NCBI RefSeq assembly: GCF_935822925.1
Contig: NZ_CAKXZS010000002.1
Span: 1 to 64,000, forward strand
Origin: Mesorhizobium ventifaucium
GTDB taxonomy: Bacteria > Pseudomonadota > Alphaproteobacteria > Rhizobiales > Rhizobiaceae
Reading direction: 5' to 3'
DNA length: 64,000 nt
In this document: positions 46,940-57,135 of the stretch, piece after piece
Layout of the letters: each line of letters opens with the position of its first letter
Numbering within the stretch: position 1 is the first letter of the stretch
Made by a program: the position numbers and the translations under genes
Notes under the pieces: generated by a model
Told to the model about the DNA's origin: nothing
Databases searched by the model: none
The model's input: only the letters and a program-made list of their open reading frames with translations

Positions 46940-46952
46940 GCTCGCGCATGAT

Positions 46953-48551
46953 TCAGGCGACGCCGACGTCGAAATGCAGCCGCTTGGCGGAGTCGATCGA
47001 CTTGTGCCCCCGCACCTGTTCCAGCACCTTCTCCGGGAACGGCGCATCGAGGTAGAGCAGCGCGATGGCATCGCCGCCAGGCCGATTGCGGCCGAGCTGG
47101 AAGTTGGCGATGTTCACGCCGTTCTCGCCGCAGACCGTGCCGAGCAGGCCGATGATGCCGGGCGCGTCGGCATTCGTCGTGTACAGCATGTGCTGGCCGA
47201 CCTCGGCGTCGAGGTTGATGCCTTTGATCTGGATGAAGCGCGGCTTGCCGTCCGAGAAGCAGGTGCCGGCGATCGAACGCGTCTTGTGCTCGGTCTTGAC
47301 CGTCAGCTTGATATAACCGTCGAACACGCCGGATTTGTCGCGCTTGACCTCGGCGACGATGATGCCGCGCTCCTTAACCATGATCGGCGCCGACACCATG
47401 TTGACGTCGGAGACCTGCGGCCGGATCAGCCCGGCAAGTGTGGCGCTGATCAGCGCGCGCGTGTTCATCGTCGCGGTCGAGCCGTCGAACAGGATCTCGA
47501 CCTCCTTGATCGGATCCTCGGTGACCTGGCCGACAAAGGCGCCGAGAACTTCGGCCAGCTTGACGAAAGGTTTCAGGCGCGGCGCTTCCTCGGCGGTGAT
47601 CGACGGCATGTTGATGGCGTTGGAAACGGCACCCTTGATCAGGTAGTCGGCCATCTGCTCGGCGACCTGCAGGGCGACATTCTCCTGCGCCTCCATCGTC
47701 GACGCGCCGAGATGCGGCGTCGCCACCACATTCTCCATGCCGAACAGCTCGCTTTTCTCCGCCGGTTCGACCTCGAACACGTCGATGCCGGCGCCTGCCA
47801 CCTTGCCGCTTTTCAACGCCGCGATCAGGTCGGCTTCGACGATCAGCCCGCCACGGGCGCAGTTGATGATGCGCACGCCGGTCTTCATCTTGGCGATCGC
47901 CGCGGCGTCGATGATGTTGCGCGTCTTGTCGGTCAATGGCGTGTGCAGGGTGATGAAATCGGCGCGGGCGAACAGCTCGTCGAGTTCCACCTTCTCGACG
48001 CCGAGCTCCTCGGCACGGCTGTCCGACAGGAACGGATCGAAGGCGATGACGTGCATCTTCAGGCCGACGCCGCGCGTGGCGACGATCGAGCCGATATTGC
48101 CGCAGCCGATGATGCCCAGCGTCTTGCCGGTGATCTCGGTGCCCATGAAGCGGTTCTTTTCCCACTTGCCGGCATGGGTCGAAGCATTGGCTTCCGGTAT
48201 CTGGCGGGCCAGCGCGAAGATCATGGCAACGGCATGCTCGGCGGTGGTGATCGAATTGCCGAAAGGCGTGTTCATCACGATGATGCCCTTGCGGCTCGCC
48301 GCCGGGATGTCAACATTGTCGACGCCGATGCCGGCGCGGCCGACCACCTTGAGCCTTGTGGCGGCGTTGATCAGCTTTTCGGTGACTTTGGTCGCCGAAC
48401 GGATGGCGAGGCCGTCATACTGGCCGATCACTTCGAGCAGCTTTTCCTTGTCCTTGCCGAGATCGGGCAGGTAGTCGACCTCGACGCCGCGATCCCTGAA
48501 GATCTGCACGGCGGTGGTGGAGAGTTTGTCTGAGACGAGAACGCGGGGCAT
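46953..48551 (-). CDS. serA: D-3-phosphoglycerate dehydrogenase
   Basis: A 532-residue enzyme oxidising 3-phosphoglycerate to 3-phosphohydroxypyruvate, the first step of serine synthesis. The NAD-binding motif is GIIGCGNIGSIVA and the catalytic block is HTPLTDKTRNIIDA, with histidine in VATPHLGAST. The intervening ASB domain and C-terminal ACT domain (serine control) are present. ATG 48551 has AAGGA upstream. It lies 177 bp after serC in the same operon, with an inverted-repeat element in the gap. Confidence 0.96.
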   Translation of the reverse strand: MPRVLVSDKLSTTAVQIFRDRGVEVDYLPDLGKDKEKLLEVIGQYDGLAIRSATKVTEKLINAATRLKVVGRAGIGVDNVDIPAASRKGIIVMNTPFGNSITTAEHAVAMIFALARQIPEANASTHAGKWEKNRFMGTEITGKTLGIIGCGNIGSIVATRGVGLKMHVIAFDPFLSDSRAEELGVEKVELDELFARADFITLHTPLTDKTRNIIDAAAIAKMKTGVRIINCARGGLIVEADLIAALKSGKVAGAGIDVFEVEPAEKSELFGMENVVATPHLGASTMEAQENVALQVAEQMADYLIKGAVSNAINMPSITAEEAPRLKPFVKLAEVLGAFVGQVTEDPIKEVEILFDGSTATMNTRALISATLAGLIRPQVSDVNMVSAPIMVKERGIIVAEVKRDKSGVFDGYIKLTVKTEHKTRSIAGTCFSDGKPRFIQIKGINLDAEVGQHMLYTTNADAPGIIGLLGTVCGENGVNIANFQLGRNRPGGDAIALLYLDAPFPEKVLEQVRGHKSIDSAKRLHFDVGVA

Positions 48552-48575
48552 GGGCTTCATCCTTTGCGATTGGCG

Positions 48576-48727
48576 CCCCTCCCCCTTGAGGGGAGGGTCG
48601 GCGCGAAGCGCCGGGGTGGGGTCGTTGCGGCCGGACGCGGCCGAATCTTTTTCTTCTGGAAGGCGAACCGTTGAGTTGGGTGGAGGCGACCCCACCCGGC
48701 CCTTCGGGCCACCCTCCGAGGGGAGGG
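48576..48727. repeat. Inverted-repeat element inside the serC-serA gap
   Basis: Left arm (48576-48624) and right arm (48687-48727) are inverse copies of about 45 bp with several indels: CCCTCCCC and CCGGGGTGGGGTCG on one side, CGACCCCACCCGG and GGGGAGGG on the other. It touches the serC stop codon and nearly fills the gap to serA. The transcript would fold into a long stem. Confidence 0.8.
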
Positions 48728-48728
48728 A

Positions 48729-49904
48729 TCAGGCGGCCGCCTTGAGCGATGCCTTTTGCGCGGCAAAGGCCCAGTCGAGCCACGGCAGCAGCGCTTCGAG
48801 GTCGGAAGTCTCGACCGTCGCGCCGCACCAGATGCGCAGGCCCGGCGGCGCATCGCGATAGGCGCCGATATCGTAGGCGACGCCTTCCTTGTCGAGGGTC
48901 GAGACGATGCCCTTGGCGAACGCCGCTTGTCCGTCGGCATCGAGCGCGGCGACATCCGGGTCGGTGAAGGAAAGACAGACGGACGTGTTCGACCGCGTCG
49001 CCGGGTCGGTCGCCAGATGGCCGAGCCATGCGGATTTACCGACGAAACTGTCGATAACGGCGGCATTCGCGTCGGCGCGGGCAATCAATGCGTCGAGCCC
49101 GCCGATCGACTTCGCCCAAAGCAGCGCGTCGAGATAATCCTCGACGCACAGCATCGACGGCGTGTTGATGGTTTCGCCCTTGAAAATGCCTTCGATGAGC
49201 CTGCCGCCCGAGGTAAGGCGAAAGATTTTCGGCAGCGGCCAGGCCGGCTTGTAGCTTTCCAGCCGCTCGACGGCGCGCGGGCTGAGGATCAGCATGCCAT
49301 GCGCACCTTCGCCGCCCAGCACCTTCTGCCAGGAGAAGGTGACGACGTCGAGCTTGGCAAAATCGAGCTTCTGCGCAAAGGCCGCCGACGTGGCGTCGCA
49401 GATGGTCAGGCCCTTGCGGCTGGCCGGGATAAAATCGCCGTTCGGCACACGCACGCCTGACGTCGTGCCGTTCCAGGTGAAGACCACGTCGCTGTCGAAG
49501 TCGATCTTTGTCAGATCCGGCAGTGCGCCGTAGCCGGCTTCGATCCTGCGCACATCGGCGAGCTTCAGCTGCTTGACCACGTCGGTGACCCAGCCGGAAC
49601 CGAAACTCTCCCAGGCGACCATGTCGACGCCGCGTTCGCCGAGCAGCGACCACAGCGCCATCTCGACCGCGCCGGTGTCCGACGCCGGCACGATGCCGAT
49701 GCGATAATCTGCCGGAACCTGGAGAATTTCCCGTGTCAGCTCGATCGCCTGTTCGAGCTTGGTCTTGCCGATCTTGGCGCGGTGCGAGCGTCCGAGCGCG
49801 GCATTGGCCAGCGCCTCGACCGACCAGCCGGGGCGTTTTGCACAGGGACCTGAGGAAAAATTGGGATTTGCCGGACGCGATCCGGGCTTCGTATGGGTCG
49901 TCAT
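48729..49904 (-). CDS. serC: Phosphoserine aminotransferase
   Basis: A 391-residue PLP enzyme converting phosphohydroxypyruvate to phosphoserine. It is the long alphaproteobacterial type, beginning [21 protein letters not shown]. The PLP lysine is in [16 protein letters not shown]. It is first in the serC-serA operon and has a structured leader RNA. The phosphatase serB is elsewhere. Confidence 0.96.
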   Translation of the reverse strand: MTTHTKPGSRPANPNFSSGPCAKRPGWSVEALANAALGRSHRAKIGKTKLEQAIELTREILQVPADYRIGIVPASDTGAVEMALWSLLGERGVDMVAWESFGSGWVTDVVKQLKLADVRRIEAGYGALPDLTKIDFDSDVVFTWNGTTSGVRVPNGDFIPASRKGLTICDATSAAFAQKLDFAKLDVVTFSWQKVLGGEGAHGMLILSPRAVERLESYKPAWPLPKIFRLTSGGRLIEGIFKGETINTPSMLCVEDYLDALLWAKSIGGLDALIARADANAAVIDSFVGKSAWLGHLATDPATRSNTSVCLSFTDPDVAALDADGQAAFAKGIVSTLDKEGVAYDIGAYRDAPPGLRIWCGATVETSDLEALLPWLDWAFAAQKASLKAAA

Positions 49905-49914
49905 CGTGGTCTAT

Positions 49915-49956
49915 CCTTCCAGATAGTGGCCCCTCGTTGGGGAGGGGTGGCCCACG
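49915..49956 (-). ncRNA. serC-motif leader RNA
   Basis: On the minus strand the leader opens with CCGTGGGCCACCCCTCCCC, loops through AACG, and closes GAGGGGCCACTATC. Conserved GGCCA on both sides of a GC-rich stem and GGAAGGATAGACC near the start codon fit, from memory, the published serC motif upstream of alphaproteobacterial serC. The stem pairs CCCCTC with GAGGGG. Ligand and mechanism are not established. Confidence 0.7.
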
Positions 49957-49960
49957 GACG

Positions 49961-49989
49961 GCGATATGCGTTCAGGCCCCCGGCGTCAA
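49961..49989 (-). promoter_or_regulatory. Likely sigma-70 promoter of serC-serA
   Basis: Minus-strand CTTGACG, 17-base spacer, TATCGC. A start about 7 bases downstream would place the serC-motif stem at the very 5' end of the mRNA, as expected for that motif. Confidence 0.5.
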
Positions 49990-50090
49990 GGGGAAAGTTT
50001 TTGTCGCTGGCAGGATACTGCCGCGTCCTCACCGAAAAACAGAACGGCCGACCGAAGCCAGCCGCTGCCATTCCGAGGATGGCTCCGTGC

Positions 50091-50864
50091 CTACCAAAGG
50101 TCGTAGCGCAGCCCGACCTTGATCTGATGATTGCTGATCCCTTTGTCGATCTGGTAGGAATCCAAATCCTTTGCGATGGCATATTCGGCGTCGGGTGCGG
50201 AAAAATATTGATAGCCCAGATCAACTGAAACGTTCTTGGATACTTGGTAGGCTAGGCCGGCGTTTAGCGTATAGGCGAATGAGTACTGGGTCTTGTTGTC
50301 ATTCAGGACGAAATCGTCGGCGGGGTCGGCGTTGTCGGTGAAGTAGCTCGCCGAAAGGCTGCGTTTGCTTCGGAGGATACCGATGCCGGCGCCGAGATAA
50401 GGTGTGATTCCGACATATGTGCCAAGATCGACATAGCCGTTGAGCATGCCCGAGAACGCGTAGTTCTCCAAGGATGCTGATGCCACGGTCGCCGTGGCCG
50501 GCAGCACCACGATCGCTGTATCGTCATAGCCGACGCCGACCTCGTTGCCGGGCAGATAGCCGAGATTGAGATCGGCGCGCAGATAATCGTTGAAATGGTA
50601 GCCGAAGCCGATGCTGGCGAAGATGCGATCTTCTTCTTCGTCGAAGTCCGCTGGCGCGAAGGCGAAGTCCTCATTGTCGAAGCTCTTCTGCATCAGATAG
50701 GAGACATCGCCGCGCAGATACCATCCTGAACCGACTTCGATCGGCACATAGTCCGGCGCCTGGTCGACATAGATCGGCGGATCATAGTCGGCGCCAAGCG
50801 CTTGAGACAGCGGCATCAAGGCGATTGCTGCAAGCGCCAGCGCTATGCGCGATTTGACTGTCAT
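50091..50864 (-). CDS. Outer-membrane beta-barrel protein
   Basis: A 257-residue porin-like protein of the OmpA/Omp25 eight-strand barrel type. Signal peptide MTVKSRIALALAAIALMPLSQALG; the mature part begins ADYDPPIYVDQAP. Alternating hydrophobic strands such as GWYLRGDVSYLM, IFASIGFGYHFNDYLRADLNLGYL and the terminal HQIKVGLRYDLW end in Trp, as outer-membrane proteins usually end in an aromatic residue. ATG 50864 starts the signal peptide. A paralogue follows on the same strand upstream at 51055. Confidence 0.9.
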   Translation of the reverse strand: MTVKSRIALALAAIALMPLSQALGADYDPPIYVDQAPDYVPIEVGSGWYLRGDVSYLMQKSFDNEDFAFAPADFDEEEDRIFASIGFGYHFNDYLRADLNLGYLPGNEVGVGYDDTAIVVLPATATVASASLENYAFSGMLNGYVDLGTYVGITPYLGAGIGILRSKRSLSASYFTDNADPADDFVLNDNKTQYSFAYTLNAGLAYQVSKNVSVDLGYQYFSAPDAEYAIAKDLDSYQIDKGISNHQIKVGLRYDLW

Positions 50865-51007
50865 TATCCCCGGCTCCCGAACTTGGCGCCATCGCGATCG
50901 CATGCGCCGTCTCAGCAAGCATTGTTAACCATAGTGGTTAAGTGGCGGTTAAGGATAACAGGGCGTTAGCAAATTGATTTTGATGCGCTTTCCCGTTACA
51001 AACGGAA

Positions 51008-51031
51008 ACCGCCCGGCATTTGCCGGGCGGT
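51008..51031 (-). terminator. Terminator of the upstream outer-membrane protein gene
   Basis: Stem ACCGCCCGGCA / TGCCGGGCGGT with a 2-base loop, 24 bp after the stop of the gene at 51055-51885, followed on the minus strand by TTTCCGTTTG. Confidence 0.72.
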
Positions 51032-51054
51032 CCGCAAACCTGCTCTCGAAGCGA

Positions 51055-51885
51055 TTACTTGGTGTAAACCGGTTCGGGTTCGTAGGCGATCGGCTCCGGC
51101 TGGACGCAGTCCGAGTTGCCGAACTGGTAGCGCAGGCCGCCGCGCACTTCGTGCACATTGATACCCTTGTCGTGGCCGGGACCGACATCGCTGGCGAAGT
51201 CGAACATCTTGCCGCCCTCGATATGGCTGAAGCGGTAACCGAGATCGAGCTTGACGCGATCGGTCAGGCAGTAGGAGGCGCCCGCCATGGCCGCATAGGC
51301 AAAACGCCAGCCCTTGCCGCCATCGTGGGAGAATTCGCCGTCTTCAATGGTGTTGTGGAGCTTATCCCACTTGACCCAGGCGCCGCCGATGCCGGCGCCG
51401 ACATAGGGCGTGATGCCGTGCCAGGTGCCGATATCGACATAGGCGTTGGCGAGGAGCAGCAGCGCCGAATAAGACGACCTGTCGGTCGAAGTACAGGGAT
51501 CTCCATCGAGGCAGATGCCGGTCGTCGAGCCGCGGAAATCGGATTTGCTCATCCAGTCCACGGTCAGGTCGGTGCGGAAATGCCGGTTGATCTGGTAACC
51601 GACGCCGGCGCCGGCCGAGAAGGCGCCGTCCAGCTTGCCGTTGTCAAAGCGGCCGGTGCCTGGATCCGCCCCGTAGGTGATGTAGTCGCCGCCGCGAAAC
51701 TTCGACCAGTGATAGTCGATGTCGCCGCGAATGTACCAGCCGCCATATTCGACCGGCTGCTCGTAGACGGGCGGCGGCGGGGCCGGCTCGACCACGGGCG
51801 ACTCGACGAAGTCGGCGGCGAACACTGGTCCGGCCACGCCCGCGAGCAGCGCGGCAAAGAGAGCCATTCTTGCTGTATTGAACAT
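51055..51885 (-). CDS. Outer-membrane beta-barrel protein (Omp25/Omp31-like)
   Basis: A 276-residue protein with signal peptide MFNTARMALFAALLAGVAGPVFAADF, a Pro-rich segment (VEPAPPPPVYEQP) and barrel strands GWYIRGDIDYHWSKF, NRHFRTDLTVDWMS and VKLDLGYRFSHIEGG. It is related to its neighbour at 50091-50864; both have the GWY-RGD motif after the signal, so a duplication is likely. The DCVQPEPIAYEPEPVYTK tail after the last strand is unusual for a barrel C-terminus. ATG 51885 has AGGGG upstream. Confidence 0.9.
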   Translation of the reverse strand: MFNTARMALFAALLAGVAGPVFAADFVESPVVEPAPPPPVYEQPVEYGGWYIRGDIDYHWSKFRGGDYITYGADPGTGRFDNGKLDGAFSAGAGVGYQINRHFRTDLTVDWMSKSDFRGSTTGICLDGDPCTSTDRSSYSALLLLANAYVDIGTWHGITPYVGAGIGGAWVKWDKLHNTIEDGEFSHDGGKGWRFAYAAMAGASYCLTDRVKLDLGYRFSHIEGGKMFDFASDVGPGHDKGINVHEVRGGLRYQFGNSDCVQPEPIAYEPEPVYTK

Positions 51886-52060
51886 GCTTGTCACCCCTGA
51901 GAACCCTCGGCACAGCGAACGCGTCCGAATCTGATTGGCTTCAGTCGTGGATAATGAATTGGAAAAGTTAAGGGGCGTTTAACCGTATCGCTTAACCATG
52001 AATCTCTTAATCTTTCAGGATTTTCGCGTCATTTCGCAGAGAATTAGGCGTGCAACCCCG

Positions 52061-52090
52061 CGAAAAAAAGCCCGCCGGGAGGCGGGCTTT
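52061..52090 (-). terminator. Terminator of glmM
   Basis: Stem AAAGCCCGCC / GGCGGGCTTT with a 4-base loop and a run of Ts on the minus strand, 23 bp after the glmM stop. Confidence 0.88.
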
Positions 52091-52112
52091 CAAGCTGGCA
52101 AAAGCTCGAGGA

Positions 52113-53465
52113 TCAGGCGGCGCTGCGCGTTTCCGAAATGACCTCGACGATGTCGTTGACGACGGCCTCGACCAGTTGCTGATCGTCGCCTTCCGCCATG
52201 ACGCGAATAAGCGGTTCCGTGCCGGATGGCCGGATAACCAGGCGCCCGGCCTTGCCCAGCCGGTGGCGTGCATCCTCGATCGCCGCCTTGACAGGAGCTT
52301 CCTCGAGCGGCTTGCCGCCGGAAATATGGACGTTCTTCAGCAGCTGCGGCACCGGCGCGAACTTCTTCGACAATTCGCTGACCGGCCGGTTCTGCCGTTT
52401 GATGCAGGCGAGCACCTGGAGCGCCGAGACGAGGCCGTCGCCGGTGGTGGAAAAATCCGACAGCACGATGTGGCCCGACTGTTCGCCGCCGACATTCAGG
52501 CCGTGCGCACGCATGTGCTCGACGACATAGCGGTCGCCGACCTTGGTGCGGTGCAACTGCAGGTTCATGTCGCCGAGGAAGCGTTCGAGGCCGAGATTGG
52601 ACATCACCGTCGAGACGACGCCACCGCCGGCCAGCCGTCCGCTCTGATGCCAGGACTCGGCAATCAGCGCCATGATCTGGTCGCCATCGACGATCGCGCC
52701 ATTCTCGTCGACGATAACGACGCGGTCGGCATCGCCATCGAGCGCGATGCCGATATCGGCGCGCACTTCGTGCACCTTCTTCTGCAGGCCGGCCGGATGG
52801 GTCGAGCCGCACTCCTTGTTGATGTTGAAGCCGTTGGGCTCGACGTTGATGGCGACAACCTCGGCGCCGAGTTCCCACAGCGCCTCGGGCGCCACCTTGT
52901 AGGCGGCGCCGTTGGCGCAATCAACGACGATGCGGAGGCCCGACAGCGACATTGACCGTGGCAGCGTGCGCTTGGCAAATTCGATGTAGCGATCATGAAC
53001 GCCATCGACGCGCTTGGCGCGGCCGAGCCCGTCCGAATCGGCGAGCGCCAGGTCGATATCCTTGTCGAGCATCCCCTCGATGCGCTCTTCGATCTCGTCG
53101 GAGAGCTTGTAGCCATCGGGGCCGAACAGCTTGATGCCGTTGTCGTAGTAAGGGTTGTGCGAGGCCGAGATCATCACGCCGATATCGGCGCGCAACGAGC
53201 GCACCAGCATCGCGACGGCGGGCGTCGGAATCGGGCCGAGCAGGAACACGTCCATGCCGGCGGCGCACAGGCCCGAGACCATCGCGTTCTCGATCATGTA
53301 GCCGGAAAGCCTGGTGTCCTTGCCGAGCACGACGCGGTGACGATGGTTGCCCCGCTGGAACGAAAGCCCGGCGGCCATGCCGACCCGCATGGCGACCTCC
53401 GCCGTCATTGGAAACCTGTTAGCGCGCCCGCGAATGCCGTCCGTGCCGAAATAACTTCCTGCCAT
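52113..53465 (-). CDS. glmM: Phosphoglucosamine mutase
   Basis: A 450-residue enzyme interconverting glucosamine-6-phosphate and glucosamine-1-phosphate for peptidoglycan and LPS precursors. The phosphoserine is Ser102 in MISASHNPY, the metal loop is ALDGDADRV, the sugar loop is EQSGHI and the phosphate loop is [12 protein letters not shown]. It is the final gene of the tol-tilS-ftsH-glmM neighbourhood, here separated from ftsH by an oppositely oriented gene. Confidence 0.96.
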   Translation of the reverse strand: MAGSYFGTDGIRGRANRFPMTAEVAMRVGMAAGLSFQRGNHRHRVVLGKDTRLSGYMIENAMVSGLCAAGMDVFLLGPIPTPAVAMLVRSLRADIGVMISASHNPYYDNGIKLFGPDGYKLSDEIEERIEGMLDKDIDLALADSDGLGRAKRVDGVHDRYIEFAKRTLPRSMSLSGLRIVVDCANGAAYKVAPEALWELGAEVVAINVEPNGFNINKECGSTHPAGLQKKVHEVRADIGIALDGDADRVVIVDENGAIVDGDQIMALIAESWHQSGRLAGGGVVSTVMSNLGLERFLGDMNLQLHRTKVGDRYVVEHMRAHGLNVGGEQSGHIVLSDFSTTGDGLVSALQVLACIKRQNRPVSELSKKFAPVPQLLKNVHISGGKPLEEAPVKAAIEDARHRLGKAGRLVIRPSGTEPLIRVMAEGDDQQLVEAVVNDIVEVISETRSAA

Positions 53466-53980
53466 GCTAGTCAGCTTCCCGATGGTTCTTTTCCGGGCAA
53501 GTCATGACACAAATTGGCCCGAGCCTATCATCACAATGCATGATTATAGGTCACCAATCCTTAGAAAACTGTTGTTTTGTGTGTTTTATGTCACGTCAGT
53601 GCTGTGAATTTGCCTGCCCTGGTTGCAGCACAGCGTTTAGGAACTTCTGACCGCATCTGGATTCTTTCATGTGCCAGTCGATAGGCATTGAATTCGGAAC
53701 CCACAAATCGTGTTGCTCAGGACGGGGCATTCAGGTCCGCCGCACTGGCCGACCCGATCTGCCCGCCATGTGAGGCAGTTCCTGAGAGTGGTCCGCTCTA
53801 TGCAATTTTTCCGTGCAAATACGCCCGGGAAATTGCCTGGCGGACAGGAGCTGGCAACGAGTTCATCAAAAATAATGCACTTTCCGACAGCTTTCACGCC
53901 ATTTAGCCTCTGGCGCAACCATTCGTTGAGTGCTATTGCTTGCTTGGTACATAACGTGAACATCAGAGGGAGAAAGACAC
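53466..53980. other. Divergent region between glmM and the secreted repeat protein
   Basis: No gene seen in 515 bp. Contains the glmM promoter region and a candidate promoter for the secreted protein. GC is lower than in the flanks; no repeat recognised. Confidence 0.5.
53926..53953 (+). promoter_or_regulatory. Possible promoter of the secreted repeat protein
   Basis: TTGAGT, 16 bases, TACATA, 28 bp before the start codon with a GAGGGAG ribosome-binding site between. Moderate match. Confidence 0.35.
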
Positions 53981-54643
53981 ATGCTCATCCATCGACTTGC
54001 CATTTTGACGGGTCTCGCCGTCGCGACTTCATTCCTGGCGGCGCCCGCCAATGCGCTGACCATGGCCGAATGCAGCACCAAGTACAACGCGGCAAAGGAC
54101 GCCGGAACACTTGACGGGCAGAACTGGAACCAGTTCCGCAAGGCAGAATGCGGCATGGTGGCCGCCGCAACCGACGCCACGCCAGCCAAGGCGGACAGCA
54201 CCAGCGCTGCAACACCCGATGCGGCCGCCGCAGCGACGGCCAAGGCAGCGGTAACTGCCAACGCAGGCAACGGCCTCAGCAGGGCGGATTGCGGCGCCAA
54301 ATATCGGGCGGCCAAGGCCGGCAACACGCTGAACGGCATGAAGTGGAACGACTTCCGCATGAGCCAGTGCGGTGCCGTTGGTTCCGACGACACCATGTCG
54401 GCAGCCGATCAGGCAAGCCTCACCAGCCAGCCGGAAAAGCCGACCGTCACCGCTCCTCAAGGCGTGACGTTTCCGAAAGCGATCTCCACCAAGTATAGCA
54501 GCGAAACCCCGTCCAAGGCCCGTATGCACACCTGCCGCGACCAGTATCACGCCAACAAGGAGGCCGGGACGCTGGGTGGCCTCAGGTGGATCCAGAACGG
54601 TGGCGGCTTCTACAGCCTGTGCAATGCCGCGCTGAAGAGCTGA
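53981..54643 (+). CDS. Secreted protein with three PsiF-like repeats
   Basis: A 220-residue exported protein with signal peptide (through AAPANA). Three units repeat the pattern C-x3-Y-x-A-x-K-x-A-G-T-L-x-G-x2-W: ECSTKYNAAKDAGTLDGQNW, DCGAKYRAAKAGNTLNGMKW and TCRDQYHANKEAGTLGGLRW. Each unit's second Cys follows about 10 residues later, so each probably forms a disulfide-pinned helical hairpin. Linkers are Ala/Thr-rich. The layout recalls PsiF-type domains; function unknown. It is alone on the plus strand between glmM and ftsH. Confidence 0.82.
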   Translation: MLIHRLAILTGLAVATSFLAAPANALTMAECSTKYNAAKDAGTLDGQNWNQFRKAECGMVAAATDATPAKADSTSAATPDAAAAATAKAAVTANAGNGLSRADCGAKYRAAKAGNTLNGMKWNDFRMSQCGAVGSDDTMSAADQASLTSQPEKPTVTAPQGVTFPKAISTKYSSETPSKARMHTCRDQYHANKEAGTLGGLRWIQNGGGFYSLCNAALKS

Positions 54644-54667
54644 TCGGCATTTACATTCGAAAATAGC

Positions 54668-54702
54668 AAGGCCCGCGAACCGCAAGCTTCGCGGGCCTTT
54701 TT
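54668..54702 (+). terminator. Terminator of the secreted repeat protein
   Basis: Stem AAGGCCCGCGAA (54668-54679) / TTCGCGGGCCTT (54688-54699) followed by Ts. Confidence 0.85.
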
Positions 54703-54789
54703 GTCGGCCGGTGGCGGCGGACACGCCAACGTCACCGCTGAATGCCACGCCATTTTTTGCGGAACTTGACGTACACAACTGGCGAAGCC

Positions 54790-54935
54790 ACTGCCAATCT
54801 CGCCTTTGACGGGAGATTGGCAGGACAAGGGGAAGGATCGCGGCATCATTCCAGCTTGGGTTCCTCTCCCCGCTTTGCGGGGGAGAGGAACCCAGACCTT
54901 GAGAGGTCGGCAGGACAGAGGACAGCGCCCCTGTA
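54790..54935. repeat. Hairpin repeat element related to the thi-operon MITE
   Basis: Two hairpins: CTGCCAATCTC / GAGATTGGCAG (54791-54823) and GGGTTCCTCTCCCCGC / GCGGGGGAGAGGAACCC (54858-54893), then GGTCGGCAGGACAGAGG. The words CTGCCAATCTC and GGCAGGACAGAGG also occur in the element at 38024-38181. Probably the same family, rearranged. Confidence 0.6.
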
Positions 54936-55028
54936 ACTCAACATTTGCCGAATCCAGTTATGGGAGCGGATGCGATGTGGGGTGAAAGCTCTCGCGCCGT
55001 GATCGGCCGTCGGGCACCTCCTGAACAG

Positions 55029-55058
55029 AAAACGCCGCGGTCAACACCGCGGCGTTTT
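55029..55058 (-). terminator. Terminator of ftsH
   Basis: Perfect 13-bp stem AAAACGCCGCGGT / ACCGCGGCGTTTT with a 4-base loop, 26 bp after the ftsH stop. Confidence 0.88.
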
Positions 55059-55083
55059 CGAAATCGTTCTCCTCAGCCGGACC

Positions 55084-57015
<1,932 letters not shown>

Positions 57016-57135
57016 TTGTCCCGTTGGTGTCCGCCAGCGGACACGCGTCGTGAGAGGAAACTTGGGTCTAACATAGGGATGGCGCCCTTCATTGCCAAGC
57101 AGAACAGCATGTCGCGGTTAAGCTTTCGCCCATGA

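Larger units (their letters stand above)
54644..55083. other. Convergent gap with several hairpins
   Basis: No gene in 440 bp. It holds a terminator for the secreted protein, two strong hairpins of a repeat element and the ftsH terminator. Confidence 0.6.

Noticed and set aside
46974..48533. Open frame of about 520 codons antisense to serA
   Set aside because: Low-quality Arg/Asp-rich composition and full overlap with a well supported serA.
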